The notes: generated by a model from the sequence alone, not told the origin. A stretch of DNA of 64,000 nucleotides from Streptomyces violaceusniger Tu 4113 (GCF_000147815.2 NC_015957.1:3410001-3474000), one strand, 5' to 3'; numbered from the stretch's first letter, positions 42,471-53,046 are shown. Translations and numbers: made by a program.

Positions 42471-42512
42471 GATCCGTCTGACTGTCTGACGGTCCGGATC
42501 GCACTCGAGTGC
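42471..42512. promoter_or_regulatory. Stacked inverted repeats before the poly-gamma-glutamate operon
   Basis: GATCCG (42471-42476) and CGGATC (42495-42500) bracket a TCTGACTGTCTGAC direct repeat. Directly after them lies the perfect 12-bp palindrome GCACTCGAGTGC (42501-42512). They lie 39 bp before the start of the first gene and follow an A/T-rich patch (about 42436-42456), so an operator overlapping a promoter or leader is likely. Confidence 0.45.
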
Positions 42513-42550
42513 GCTCTGTGTGGTGTGAGTTGCATGAGAGGAGCCCATCC

Positions 42551-44773
42551 GTGGCCGCTTCGCGCTCGAAGCGGCGGCACAAGGTCCGCCGAAGGGCCGA
42601 CATGTCGCTTCTGGGGGGTATTCGGCCCCCCATAGCGGTGCTGTCGGTTCTGCTCCTCTCCCTCGCGGGAATCACCGCCCTCACCTTGGGCAAACCGGAC
42701 AACGCCCTGGTCCCCAAGGCGGTCCTGACCTCGCAGCAGTACGTCGCCGAAGACGGCGCCATCGCGCTGCGGGCGTCACTGGACGAGTCGGTCACCGATC
42801 TCACCAGCACCGCGACCCTCTTCAACGAGGGCCGACCGGTCTCCGCCGACACCGTCCTCGACAAGGTCGGCAAGGTCTACCAGAAGTGGCGCGGCACCGC
42901 CGTCATCGAGATCAAATCGGGCAAGATGCTCGCCGCCCGCGGCGAGAACGTCCCGCTGACCGCGATCGATCTCACCAAGCTCTCCCGCAGCGACGGGCTG
43001 GACCCGCGCATGGTGCGCCTGGAGAACGGCCAGACCCGGCTGATCATCGTCGCCCTGCTGTCCTGGAAGGGCCAGCCGCAGCAACTGCTCGTCGCCTCCA
43101 GCACCCTCAGCTTCCCCGGCGTCGACCTCGGCCCGGGCCGTGCCATCGGCGTCGTCGACTCCACCGGCCATCTGCTCTCCAGCCACGGCGCCCTGGAGAG
43201 CGAGCGGGCGCGGAAGCAGCTCACCTCGTTCGCCAAGACCGCCGCGCGCAAGGGCCGGCAGCACCCCGTCAAGGCCAAGGAGCCCGGCGCGGGCGGCTAC
43301 ACCGGCGTCAGCGGCCACCTCGCCGGGGGCGCCGCCAAGGAGGTCCGCACCGTCGGCGGCTACGCCACGCTCGCAGCCCCCCAGGCCGGTGGTGCCACCA
43401 CCGCCAGCAGCCTCGGCCTGACCGTCGTCACCGAGGTCGACGTCTCCGCCAAGGTCTCCCAGATCACCCGCCCCGCCTTCGGCGTGGCCGCCGCCGGCGC
43501 CCTGCTGGTCATCGGCGGGCTCGCGGTGGTCGTGCTGCTGGGCACCGTGCAGCGCCCGCTGATCCGGCTGTTCCTGGAGAGCCGCCGCCTCACCCGCGGC
43601 GACCTGGCCCGCCCGGTGAGCGTGCCGAGGGCCGGGGAGGCCGCCCGGGTGGGCGCCGCCCTGGAGCGGCTGCGCGGGCAACTCCAGGGCGAGCCCGCGG
43701 ACGTCGAGGGCCCGGCCGTGCGCAAGGGCCTGGGCGCCCGCGCCCTGCTCGCCGTCTGCGCCGTCCTGCTGCTCGTCTGGTCGGTCCCGCTGATGCTGCT
43801 GCTCAACCGCGCCGACTCCGCCGTCAAGGTCCCGGTCCAGATCGTTCACGACCAGAACTCCCGCACCATCACCCTCAGCGACCGGGTCCGCCGCGCGCTC
43901 AACGAGGGCCATGCGGATCTGTCCGCGGTCGCGGCCCTGATCGGGGACCGCACCACGCCCGAGGACATGAAGCAGGTGCTGGAGCGCACCATGCAGGACC
44001 ACGACCGCTATGAGTCGGTGTACGTCCTCGGCGCCGACGGCGAGATCCTCGCGCGGGCCGGCCACTCCCCGCACCACGCGGACGGCAAGGGCCCCTCGAA
44101 GCAGGCCCTCGAGGTGACCGGCGAGGGGCGCAAGAAGCCCGTCGTCACCGCCACCGCCCAGGCACCCGGCCGGGGCGGCGCCGCCGTCGTCGGCGAGTTC
44201 CGCATCGAGTTCGTCAACGCGCTGCTGGGCCGCCAGGGCATGGGAGAGGTCCGTGTCGTGGACACCAAGGGCCGGGTCATCGGCGGCGACTCCGGCTATA
44301 TCGCCTTCGAGAAGGCGCCCTCGCACCTGAGCTCGCTGCTCGCCACCAAGCGGGCGCACGCCACCGTCCAGCGCGGCGGCACGGTGCGGGTCGCGGCCGT
44401 CGCGCCGTTCAGCGGCGGCGGTGCGGCCAAGTCGCTCCAGTGGTCCCTGGCGAGCTGGCAGCCCGCCGCCGGCCTGGCGATCCCCGAGTACAGCCTGCAG
44501 AACCGGACCGTACTGGCCGGACTGCTCGGGCTGACCGCCGCGGCCGCCTGCCTAGGCTGGCTGCACATCGTCGTCGTACGGCCGCTGCGCGCCCTGGCCC
44601 AGCTGGCCGAGGCGCTCGCCGCCGGAGACCGCAAGACCGTGCTGTTCCCGCGCCACCACGACGAGGTCGGCGCCGTCGTCCGCAGCCTGGAGCTGATCCG
44701 GCAGCAGCTCCAGGAGCAGCCCCGCAAACGGGACGGCGGCAGCCGGACCCCCGCCGGAGTCGGAAGGAACTGA
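42551..44773 (+). CDS. Double-HAMP membrane sensor-like protein of the Pgs operon
   Basis: A 740-residue protein with four TM helices arranged twice as helix, extracytoplasmic domain, helix, HAMP: TM near residues 25-45, domain, TM (AAGALLVIGGLAVVVLLG), HAMP (RPLIRLFLESRRLTRGDLAR), then TM (LLAVCAVLLLVWSVPLMLLL), domain, TM (LAGLLGLTAAAACLGWL), HAMP (RPLRALAQLAEALAAGD with PRHHDEVGAVVRSLELI). It has no kinase, cyclase or methyl-accepting output domain. In canonical poly-gamma-glutamate systems this position is not filled by such a protein. It could sense the envelope or act as a scaffold for PgsB/PgsC. GTG follows GAGAGGAG. PgsB begins 10 bp after its stop. Confidence 0.78.
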   Translation: MAASRSKRRHKVRRRADMSLLGGIRPPIAVLSVLLLSLAGITALTLGKPDNALVPKAVLTSQQYVAEDGAIALRASLDESVTDLTSTATLFNEGRPVSADTVLDKVGKVYQKWRGTAVIEIKSGKMLAARGENVPLTAIDLTKLSRSDGLDPRMVRLENGQTRLIIVALLSWKGQPQQLLVASSTLSFPGVDLGPGRAIGVVDSTGHLLSSHGALESERARKQLTSFAKTAARKGRQHPVKAKEPGAGGYTGVSGHLAGGAAKEVRTVGGYATLAAPQAGGATTASSLGLTVVTEVDVSAKVSQITRPAFGVAAAGALLVIGGLAVVVLLGTVQRPLIRLFLESRRLTRGDLARPVSVPRAGEAARVGAALERLRGQLQGEPADVEGPAVRKGLGARALLAVCAVLLLVWSVPLMLLLNRADSAVKVPVQIVHDQNSRTITLSDRVRRALNEGHADLSAVAALIGDRTTPEDMKQVLERTMQDHDRYESVYVLGADGEILARAGHSPHHADGKGPSKQALEVTGEGRKKPVVTATAQAPGRGGAAVVGEFRIEFVNALLGRQGMGEVRVVDTKGRVIGGDSGYIAFEKAPSHLSSLLATKRAHATVQRGGTVRVAAVAPFSGGGAAKSLQWSLASWQPAAGLAIPEYSLQNRTVLAGLLGLTAAAACLGWLHIVVVRPLRALAQLAEALAAGDRKTVLFPRHHDEVGAVVRSLELIRQQLQEQPRKRDGGSRTPAGVGRN

Positions 44774-44783
44774 GGCCCTCACC

Positions 44784-46349
44784 GTGCTCTTCCTCTACAC
44801 CGTGCTCGTGGTGTGCGAGGCCGTCCTGCTGATCGCCGGCATCGTCGAACAGCGGCGGCACCAGACCAACCTCGACATGATCCCCACCCGGGTCCTGGTC
44901 AACGGCATCCGCGGCAAGTCCTCCATCACCCGGCTGTGCGCGGGCGCCCTGCGCGGCGGCGGGCTGACCACCGTCGCCAAGACCACCGGTACGGCGGCCC
45001 GCTTCATCCACCCGGACGCCACCGAGGAACCCGTCTACCGCAAGTTCGGCATCGCCAACGTCGTCGAGCAGATCGGCATCGTGCGCCGCGCCGCCGCCTA
45101 CAACCCGGAGGCGCTCGTCATCGAGTGCATGGCGGTCATGCCGGCGCTCCAGGAGATCAACCAGTCCAAGCTGATCCGCTCCACGATCGGCGTGCTGTGC
45201 AACGTCCGCGAGGACCACCTGGCCGAAATGGGCCCGACGCTGGACGACGTGGCGCGCTCCCTGTGCCGGTCCATGCCCGAGAACGGCATCTGCGTCACCG
45301 CCGAGCAGGACCGCTTCGACATCCTCCAGGAGGAGGCGGACGCCCGGAACTGCCAGTTGATCTACGCCGACCCCGATACGGTCAGCGACGAGGAGCTGCG
45401 CGGCTTCAGCTGGTTCACCTTCAAGGAGAACGTGGCCATCGCGCTCACCGTCGCCGAGCTGGTGGGCGTCGACCGCGAGACCGCCCTCAAGGGCATGTAC
45501 GACGCCCCGCCGGACCCCGGTGTGCTCTCCGTCGAGCGGTACGCCACCGAGGACGGCAAGAAGCTGCGGTTCGCCAACGTCTTCGCGGCCAACGACCCCG
45601 AGTCGACGCTGATGAACATCAACCAGCTTCTCGACCTCGGCGCCGTCCACCGCCCGCTCAACGTCGTCATCAACTGCCGCCCCGACCGCGTCGAGCGCAA
45701 TGGCCAGATGGGCGAGATCATCCCCGACCTCGACCCCGAGCAGGTCTTCGTCATCGGGCATCCGGCCAAGTCCGCCATCGACGCCATCCCGGCCGAGTAC
45801 CGGGGCCGGGCGGTGGACCTCGGCGGCGACCGCCGGGACCCCGAGGAGTTCATGGCCGAGCTGCTCGGCCATCTCGGCGCCGACTCCTCCCTGGTCGCCA
45901 TCGGCAACATCCACGGCCAGGGCGAGCTCCTCCTGGAGCACCTCGCCGAGCTGCCGGCCGACGACAGCGCCGACGAGGTACCGGCGGCAGCGGCGGCCCC
46001 GTCGGCCCCGGCGGCCGACGAGCGCCATGTCGAGTACGTGGACACGATGCAGCTCTACGCGCCCCGCCTGGACCCCTACCAGCGGTACCCGGAGGCGTAC
46101 GAGAGCCGGTACGCGCCCCAGGCGCAGGTGCCGCATCAGCGCACCTCCGAGCAGCCGTACCCGCGGCAGACCTACGGCCAGGACTCCCGGGAGCCCTGGC
46201 CCGCGGTGATACCCGCCCCCGGATCCCCGCCGGTGGTATCCACCCCCGAATCCCCGCAGCCCCGCGGCCTGTTCGAGCCGCGCGTCCCGCCCGCCCCGCC
46301 CGCCGACGACTCCCAGCAGGGGCAGAACCCAGGAGAGCAGCACCGTTGA
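44784..46349 (+). CDS. pgsB: Poly-gamma-glutamate synthase PgsB/CapB-like ligase
   Basis: A 521-residue ATP-dependent amide ligase of the Mur-ligase-like superfamily that polymerises glutamate through gamma-carboxyl bonds at the membrane. After an N-terminal TM helix the P-loop is NGIRGKSSITRLCAGAL (about residues 38-54). Later family blocks are VIECMAVMPALQEINQSKLI, CNVREDHLAEMGPT and FAANDPESTLMNINQLL. The C-terminal about 120 residues are an acidic and Pro/Tyr-rich tail not needed for the fold and longer than in Bacillus. GTG start. The stop overlaps the TTG start of pgsC. The polymer could be a surface or released poly-glutamate, or a related polymer; the sequence shows the family only. 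Confidence 0.9.
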   Translation: MLFLYTVLVVCEAVLLIAGIVEQRRHQTNLDMIPTRVLVNGIRGKSSITRLCAGALRGGGLTTVAKTTGTAARFIHPDATEEPVYRKFGIANVVEQIGIVRRAAAYNPEALVIECMAVMPALQEINQSKLIRSTIGVLCNVREDHLAEMGPTLDDVARSLCRSMPENGICVTAEQDRFDILQEEADARNCQLIYADPDTVSDEELRGFSWFTFKENVAIALTVAELVGVDRETALKGMYDAPPDPGVLSVERYATEDGKKLRFANVFAANDPESTLMNINQLLDLGAVHRPLNVVINCRPDRVERNGQMGEIIPDLDPEQVFVIGHPAKSAIDAIPAEYRGRAVDLGGDRRDPEEFMAELLGHLGADSSLVAIGNIHGQGELLLEHLAELPADDSADEVPAAAAAPSAPAADERHVEYVDTMQLYAPRLDPYQRYPEAYESRYAPQAQVPHQRTSEQPYPRQTYGQDSREPWPAVIPAPGSPPVVSTPESPQPRGLFEPRVPPAPPADDSQQGQNPGEQHR

Positions 46350-46828
46350 TCCCCGCCGTCCTCACCCCTGAGATCGCCGCCATCGGCATCGCGATCGGGC
46401 TGCTCTTCTCGCTGGTCTGCTATCTGACCACCAACCTCTCGCCCGGCGGCATGATCACCCCGGGCTGGCTGGCGCTGACCCTCGTCGAGGATCTGCAGCG
46501 GGCCGCGATGGTGGTCGGCGTGACCGTGCTCACCTATGTGGGCACGCTGCTGATGCAGAAGTTCGTGATCCTCTACGGCAAGCGGCTGTTCGCCGCGGTC
46601 GTGCTGCTCGGCGTGACGCTCCAGGCGACCGTGATGATCATCCTGTCGCTGGAGTTCCCGCTGATGTACGCGAACCAGACCCTCGGCTTCATCGTCCCCG
46701 GACTGATCGCCTACCAGTTGGTCCGCCAGCCCCGGGGGGCCACCCTGCTGTCCACCGGGTCGGTGACGCTGATGGCCTATGTCGTCCTCACCGCCGGAAT
46801 CCTCCTCGGCGTCATGCCGTCCGCCTGA
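46346..46828 (+). CDS. pgsC: Poly-gamma-glutamate biosynthesis protein PgsC/CapC
   Basis: A 160-residue integral membrane protein with about five TM helices (IAAIGIAIGLLFSLVCYLTT, AAMVVGVTVLTYVGTLLM, LFAAVVLLGVTLQATVMIIL, TLGFIVPGLIAYQLV, LMAYVVLTAGILLGV) and the typical N-terminal TTNLSPGGMITPGWLAL. PgsC is the membrane partner of PgsB in the polymerase. The start is an unusual TTG at 46346 that overlaps the PgsB stop by two bases and is preceded by AGGAGAG at 8 bases; the next candidates leave no ribosome site. Tight coupling fits a 1:1 complex. Confidence 0.88.
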   Translation: MIPAVLTPEIAAIGIAIGLLFSLVCYLTTNLSPGGMITPGWLALTLVEDLQRAAMVVGVTVLTYVGTLLMQKFVILYGKRLFAAVVLLGVTLQATVMIILSLEFPLMYANQTLGFIVPGLIAYQLVRQPRGATLLSTGSVTLMAYVVLTAGILLGVMPSA

Positions 46829-46849
46829 CCCACCACTGGAGCCGATCCC

Positions 46850-47911
46850 ATGCCACCCAAGAAGAAACGCCCCGTCCTGCACGCCGCCACCGTGCTCGCG
46901 CTGCTCGGCGCCAGCGGCTATCTGACCGTGGAGCTCAGAAAGGACGAGCAGGCCAAGACGCCCGCCACCCAGGCGGTCATCGACGAGCTGAACCTGGAAG
47001 GCGGCACCGGCCGGCCGGGCGGCAAGCAGACCTGGGAGCGGCTGAAGAACCCCGAGCGCACCATCCTGCGCGGTGAGAACGGCCAGATCCTCGCCACCTT
47101 CACCGACCGCGCCCGCACCGCCACCCTGCGTGGCCCCTCCCGTACCTTCAGCGAGCCCGTCAACACCAAGTCCAAGGTGATCACCGAGGACTGGGTGCGG
47201 CTGATGCCGGAGGCGTGGACCGCGGGCGCCGAGAAGGAGCAGTGGTTCAAGAGCTGGTTCAAGGAGAACTACGGCAGCGAGAAGGAGGACCTCTTCGCGA
47301 TCGCCTTCCAGTATGTGCAGGGCGCGCCGGTCAAGAAGGACGCCCAGGGCATCCCGTACGCGGGCGACGCGGTCTTCGGACCGTTCAAGCCGGACGGCGT
47401 GGACCGTCTGGAGCAGAACGACTTCTACGACTACCTCGGCATCTCCTACACCTTCCGCAACGGCACCACGCTGGCCCCGCGCCAGGACCGCTACCGGGCG
47501 CTGGACTGCTCCGGCTTCATCCGCATGGTGATGGGCTACCGCGCCCGCTTCCCCCTGATGGCGACCAACGCCCTCGGCGACGGCCTGCCGCGCACCGCCG
47601 ACGGCATGGCCCGCTCCAAGACCGGCGTCGACGTCATCAAGATGCAGGGCCCCGCCCCCTGGTACACCCGGCCCACCAACATCGACCTTCTGCAACCTGG
47701 TGACCTGTTGTTCTTCAAGATGGATCACCGCACCGGCAACCATATGGACCATGTCGCGTTGTACCTGGGGCTGGACACCGACGGCCACCGGGTCTTCGTC
47801 TCCAGCCGCAAGGAGCAGAACGGCCCCACCATCGGCGACAACGGCGGTGTCTCCCGGATCGACGGCAACGGCTTCTACGCCGGGCTCTTCCGCAGCGCCA
47901 AGCGCCTCTGA
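46850..47911 (+). CDS. NlpC/P60 cysteine hydrolase of the Pgs operon
   Basis: A 353-residue exported protein anchored or cleaved at an N-terminal hydrophobic helix (LHAATVLALLGASGYLTVEL). The C-terminal domain is NlpC/P60: nucleophile Cys in RALDCSGFIRMVMGYR and His in GNHMDHVALYLG with LLQPGDLLFFK between them. NlpC/P60 enzymes cut gamma-D-glutamyl bonds in peptidoglycan, and the Bacillus PgdS relative cuts poly-gamma-glutamate. As the last gene of this operon (21 bp after pgsC) it most probably trims or releases the polymer. The middle about 150 residues are specific to this group. PgsA/CapA is absent. Confidence 0.85.
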   Translation: MPPKKKRPVLHAATVLALLGASGYLTVELRKDEQAKTPATQAVIDELNLEGGTGRPGGKQTWERLKNPERTILRGENGQILATFTDRARTATLRGPSRTFSEPVNTKSKVITEDWVRLMPEAWTAGAEKEQWFKSWFKENYGSEKEDLFAIAFQYVQGAPVKKDAQGIPYAGDAVFGPFKPDGVDRLEQNDFYDYLGISYTFRNGTTLAPRQDRYRALDCSGFIRMVMGYRARFPLMATNALGDGLPRTADGMARSKTGVDVIKMQGPAPWYTRPTNIDLLQPGDLLFFKMDHRTGNHMDHVALYLGLDTDGHRVFVSSRKEQNGPTIGDNGGVSRIDGNGFYAGLFRSAKRL

Positions 47912-48025
47912 GGGCTCGGGAGGGGAAAACACCCGAAAATCGGGCAAAACTTTTCCGCGTTGCGGCAGACTTTAACGCCTCGTTTCCTTGTAGCGTTCGC
48001 GTTTATGCGGGTAGGTTCAAGCGCC
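47912..48025. promoter_or_regulatory. Promoter region of furA-katG
   Basis: The 114 bp before furA are unusually A/T-rich. They include a small CCCGA/TCGGG hairpin (about 47931-47943) that may end the Pgs transcript and a TTGCGGCAGACTTTAACG stretch where FurA autoregulation would be expected. FurA proteins in Streptomyces are known to repress their own furA-katG operon and to release it on oxidation. Confidence 0.5.
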
Positions 48026-48463
48026 ATGACCGCATCCCAGACTCCGACCACTGCCGAGGAGCTGCGCGGTGCCGGCCTGCGGGTGACGGCCGCCCGTGTC
48101 GCGCTGCTCGAAACCGTCCGGGACGGCGACCACCTCGGCGTCGAGGCGATCGCCTCCGGGGTACGCGATCGCGTCGGCCACATCTCCCTGCAGGCCGTGT
48201 ACGAGGCCCTCCACGCGATGACCGCGGCGGGCCTCGTACGCCGCATCGAACCGGCCGGCAACCCCGTCCGGTTCGAAGGACGCGTCGGGGACAACCACCA
48301 CCACGTCGTGTGCCGGTCGTGTGATGCCGTCGCCGATGTCGACTGTGCCGCCGGTGAGGCGCCCTGCCTGACCGCGTCCGACGACCACGGCTTCTCGATC
48401 GACGAGGCCGAGGTCATCTACTGGGGCCTGTGCTCCGACTGTTCCACCGCCACGAGTTCCTGA
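48026..48463 (+). CDS. furA: Fur-family redox regulator FurA/CatR
   Basis: A 145-residue metal- and redox-sensing repressor. The winged helix contains LRVTAARVALLETVRDGDHL and ISLQAVYEALHAMTAAGLVRRIE, and the metal site HHHVVCRSCDAVADVD holds the CxxC pair. A second Cys pair, LCSDC, is near the end. The gene precedes katG by 33 bp, the standard actinobacterial arrangement in which FurA represses katG until peroxide oxidises its thiols. ATG at 48026 was chosen because the conserved part begins shortly after; ATG at 48005 is an alternative. Confidence 0.92.
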   Translation: MTASQTPTTAEELRGAGLRVTAARVALLETVRDGDHLGVEAIASGVRDRVGHISLQAVYEALHAMTAAGLVRRIEPAGNPVRFEGRVGDNHHHVVCRSCDAVADVDCAAGEAPCLTASDDHGFSIDEAEVIYWGLCSDCSTATSS

Positions 48464-48472
48464 GCACCATGA

Positions 48473-50725
<2,253 letters not shown>

Positions 50726-50740
50726 CACACCTGAGCACGA

Positions 50741-50774
50741 CGTCCAGGCCGGCCCGCACGGGCCGGCCTGGACG
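50741..50774 (+). terminator. katG terminator
   Basis: A perfect 15-bp stem (CGTCCAGGCCGGCCC and its complement) with a 4-base loop is followed by CTTTTC, 15 bp after the katG stop. This is the best intrinsic-type terminator in the window. Confidence 0.85.
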
Positions 50775-50902
50775 CTTTTCCGCCCGGCGTTCACTCCGGC
50801 GTTCAGCCCGAACTCCGGCTAGAACAGGGCCGACCGACATACTTTGCCTGCTCTTTACAACGCACCGCGCCGCTGCCTCGTCTCTCCGCTCGATCCGTAA
50901 CC

Positions 50903-50922
50903 CGCCCGCCGCATAGCGGGCG
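50903..50922 (+). promoter_or_regulatory. Leader hairpin before the sortase substrate gene
   Basis: CGCCCGC and GCGGGCG pair around a 6-base loop, ending 23 bp before the ATG at 50946. It may influence translation; no known riboswitch is recognised. Confidence 0.3.
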
Positions 50923-50945
50923 GACCGACGAAAGAGAGCGATTCC

Positions 50946-51356
50946 ATGCGCCGAACCGTCCTCAGCGCGATGACACTCGCGTGTACCGCCGTCCTGGTGA
51001 GCACCGCGCCCGCGTTCGCCGACGAGAAGTCTCCGGCCCCCCGCGCCCCCTCGTCCGCCGCGGCCCCCGCCCAGAGCGCGGAACCCACCCGCGGCCCGGC
51101 CGCCAGCCCGGTCCCGAGCCGGCAGCCGAGCCGGCCGGGCGCCGCCACCCCGGCCCCGAAGGAGAAGCCGACCAAGACGCGGGACCGCGGCCAGGTCGGC
51201 GTCGTCCCGAGGGGCGCGCCGAACACCGGCGTGACGGCCAAGTCCTCCGGCTCCGACGCCCAGGGCCAACTGATCGGCGGGGGCGCCGCCGCGGCGCTCG
51301 TCGCGGGCGGCGCGGCGGTCTTCGTCGTCCGTCGCCGGCGGGCGACCGGGGCATGA
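50946..51356 (+). CDS. Secreted Ala/Pro-rich protein with sortase-type C-terminus
   Basis: A 136-residue cell-surface protein. It has a signal peptide (RRTVLSAMTLACTAVLVSTAPAFA), a disordered Pro/Ala/Ser middle, then RGAPNTGVTAKS as a sorting-like motif, a hydrophobic helix (LIGGGAAAALVAGGAAVFVV) and an RRRR tail. The order motif-helix-positive tail is that of a sortase substrate, although APNTG departs from LPxTG. The stop overlaps the start of the class F sortase gene (ATGA), so this is very likely its dedicated substrate. The core is too short and plain to hold an enzyme and may act as a wall-anchored stalk or regulator. Confidence 0.8.
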   Translation: MRRTVLSAMTLACTAVLVSTAPAFADEKSPAPRAPSSAAAPAQSAEPTRGPAASPVPSRQPSRPGAATPAPKEKPTKTRDRGQVGVVPRGAPNTGVTAKSSGSDAQGQLIGGGAAAALVAGGAAVFVVRRRRATGA

Positions 51357-51967
51357 CCCCGTTCTCCAGGCGCGCGTTCACCACGGCGGCGATGGCCTCG
51401 CTGCTCGTGGGCTGCGGCGGCCATCCGGCCCGGCAGGCCACGGCCGGACCAGGTTCCGGGAGGACCTCACCGCCTTCCCCGACCCCCGTGAAGGCGGCGC
51501 GTCCCCTGGGGCGTTCGGTCCCGGTCCGGCTGCTGATCCCGGCCATCGACGTCGACACCCCGGTCATGCGGCTGGGGCTGGCGCGGGACGGAAGTGTGCG
51601 GGTGCCGCCGGTCACGGAGCACGACCAGGCGGGCTGGTACCGGCACTCGCCGACACCGGGACAGGTCGGCCCGTCGGTCATCCTCGGCCATGTGACGGTC
51701 GGCGACTACGGTGACGGGGTCTTCCGCCACCTCGCCCGGCTGCGCCGGGGCGACCGGGTCGTGGCGCGCCTGGAGAACGGCACGGCGGCGGTGTTCGCCA
51801 TCACCGCCGTACGGACGGTGGCCAAGGCGGACTTCCCGGCGGACGACGTCTACGGGGACGTGGACCGTCCGGAGCTGCGGCTGATCACCTGTGGTGGCCC
51901 GCGCTCCGGCGACGGCTACCTCGACAACGTGATCGTCTTCGCCGCGCTGACCTCCGCCGGCTCCTGA
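51353..51967 (+). CDS. Class F sortase
   Basis: A 204-residue transpeptidase that should attach the upstream protein to the cell wall. It has an N-terminal signal with Cys in VGCGGHP (lipobox-like, about residue 21), then the sortase barrel: VRLLIPAIDVDTPVMRLGL, catalytic His in VILGHVTVGD, catalytic Cys in LRLITCGGPR and Arg in the GPRSGDGYLDNVIVFA region. The short size and the tight HVT/TCGG motifs are class F, the main actinobacterial class of uncertain role. The ATG overlaps the substrate gene stop. A hairpin follows the gene. Confidence 0.88.
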   Translation: MTPFSRRAFTTAAMASLLVGCGGHPARQATAGPGSGRTSPPSPTPVKAARPLGRSVPVRLLIPAIDVDTPVMRLGLARDGSVRVPPVTEHDQAGWYRHSPTPGQVGPSVILGHVTVGDYGDGVFRHLARLRRGDRVVARLENGTAAVFAITAVRTVAKADFPADDVYGDVDRPELRLITCGGPRSGDGYLDNVIVFAALTSAGS

Positions 51968-51980
51968 CCCACCCCTGGAT

Positions 51981-52014
51981 CCCGGGCCGACGGAACCCAC
52001 ACCGGCGGCCCGGG
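51981..52014 (+). terminator. Hairpin after the sortase gene
   Basis: CCCGGGCCG and CGGCCCGGG pair over 9 bp around a 16-base loop, 14 bp after the sortase stop, followed by GTCTTCCCC. Confidence 0.55.
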
Positions 52015-52052
52015 GTCTTCCCCTCCGAGTGCCATCACGACCATGGAGTGCG

Positions 52053-52544
52053 TTGAAACGGTCCCGTGACAGGGCGGCGTCCGAGCTGTTCGCCGCCCTC
52101 TACCCACGCCTCGCCGGCTGGTGCCGCCGGCTCGTCGACGACGACGAGACAGCCCATGAGATCGCCTCCGAGGCGTTCACCCGGCTCTGGGCCCGCTGGA
52201 CGTCCGTGGAGGAGCCGCGTGGCTTCCTCTACGTCACCGCGGCCAATCTCGTCCGGGACCACTGGCGCAAGATGGAGCGCGAGCGCAAGGCCATGCGCCG
52301 GGCCACCTCCGAAGCCGCCCTCCGCCCCCACGCCGAACAGTCCGACCCGTCGGTACGTCTGCTCGTACAGTCGCTGCCGGAACGACTGCGCGTGCCGATC
52401 CTGCTGCACTACTACGCTGATATGCCGATCCGGGAGGTGTCCGTACTGACCGGGCGCAAGGAAGGAACCGTCAAGGCCGACCTCCACGCGGCCAGAGAAC
52501 TGCTCCGCGTCCATCTGAGGAGAAGCCTTGACCCCACACTTTGA
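52053..52544 (+). CDS. RNA polymerase ECF-type sigma factor
   Basis: A 163-residue sigma-70 family protein. Region 2 is present (SELFAALYPRLAGWCRRLVD, EIASEAFTRLWARW, FLYVTAANLVRDHWRK) and region 4 (LPERLRVPILLHYYADMPIR, VLTGRKEGTVKADLHAAREL) for -35 binding. The start is best placed at TTG 52053 (LKRSRDRAA), with GGAG 5 bases upstream; an in-frame GTG at 52029 is the alternative. It overlaps the next gene by 17 bp, whose product has a TM helix and is likely its anti-sigma partner. Target genes are unknown. Confidence 0.87.
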   Translation: MKRSRDRAASELFAALYPRLAGWCRRLVDDDETAHEIASEAFTRLWARWTSVEEPRGFLYVTAANLVRDHWRKMERERKAMRRATSEAALRPHAEQSDPSVRLLVQSLPERLRVPILLHYYADMPIREVSVLTGRKEGTVKADLHAARELLRVHLRRSLDPTL

Positions 52545-53046
52545 CGACGGCCCGGAGCTGGAACCCGACGACCCCCTCGCGGTGATCCTGCGGCCCACCT
52601 CCGACTACCTCGGCCCGCCCCCCGGCCGGTACGAGGCGATCCGCCGCGCCGCGGCCCGCCGCCGGCTGCTGCGCGCCGCGGCCGGGGTCGGCGTGTCCTG
52701 CGCCGTCGCCGCCCTCATCGCGCTGCCGCTCCGTCTGACTGCGCCCGAGACGCCCGCGCGCCCGACGGTGCCGCTCGCCCCGCCGCCCGCGACGGGCCGT
52801 ACGACGCCCCCGCTCCCGTCGGCGCCCCCCGGTCGTCCCTCGGCGTCGCCCACCCCGTCGGCGCCGTCCAAGACCGCCGGCCGGCGCGTCACCCGCGGGC
52901 CCCGGAACGAGACCGCCGGCCCCCGGGACAGCAGGAACGTCCCCCTCCCCGGGCGGTCGACGGCACCGAGCTCCTCGGCGCGGGCCGAGCCGTCGGAGCT
53001 CCGGAGGGGACCCCTCACGGCCCCCGGCACCATCCGCCGGCCGTAG
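52528..53046 (+). CDS. Membrane protein, putative anti-sigma partner
   Basis: A 172-residue protein with a cytoplasmic N-terminus of about 45 residues (ELEPDDPLAVILRPTSDYLG, GRYEAIRRAAARRRLLRA), one TM helix (AAAGVGVSCAVAALIALPL) and a long outer Pro/Ser/Arg-rich tail. That layout and the overlap with the sigma gene suggest an anti-sigma factor, but no ZAS zinc motif is seen. The start is TTG at 52528, supported by GAGGAGAAG upstream and by overlap coupling. The stop codon touches the left end of a MITE-like repeat, so the C-terminus may have been altered by its insertion. Confidence 0.6.
   Translation: MTPHFDDGPELEPDDPLAVILRPTSDYLGPPPGRYEAIRRAAARRRLLRAAAGVGVSCAVAALIALPLRLTAPETPARPTVPLAPPPATGRTTPPLPSAPPGRPSASPTPSAPSKTAGRRVTRGPRNETAGPRDSRNVPLPGRSTAPSSSARAEPSELRRGPLTAPGTIRRP

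Noticed and set aside
45500..46828. A single long plus-strand gene from 44813 to 46828
   Set aside because: Only the last 160 codons of that frame are PgsC; the rest is the +1 shadow of PgsB.
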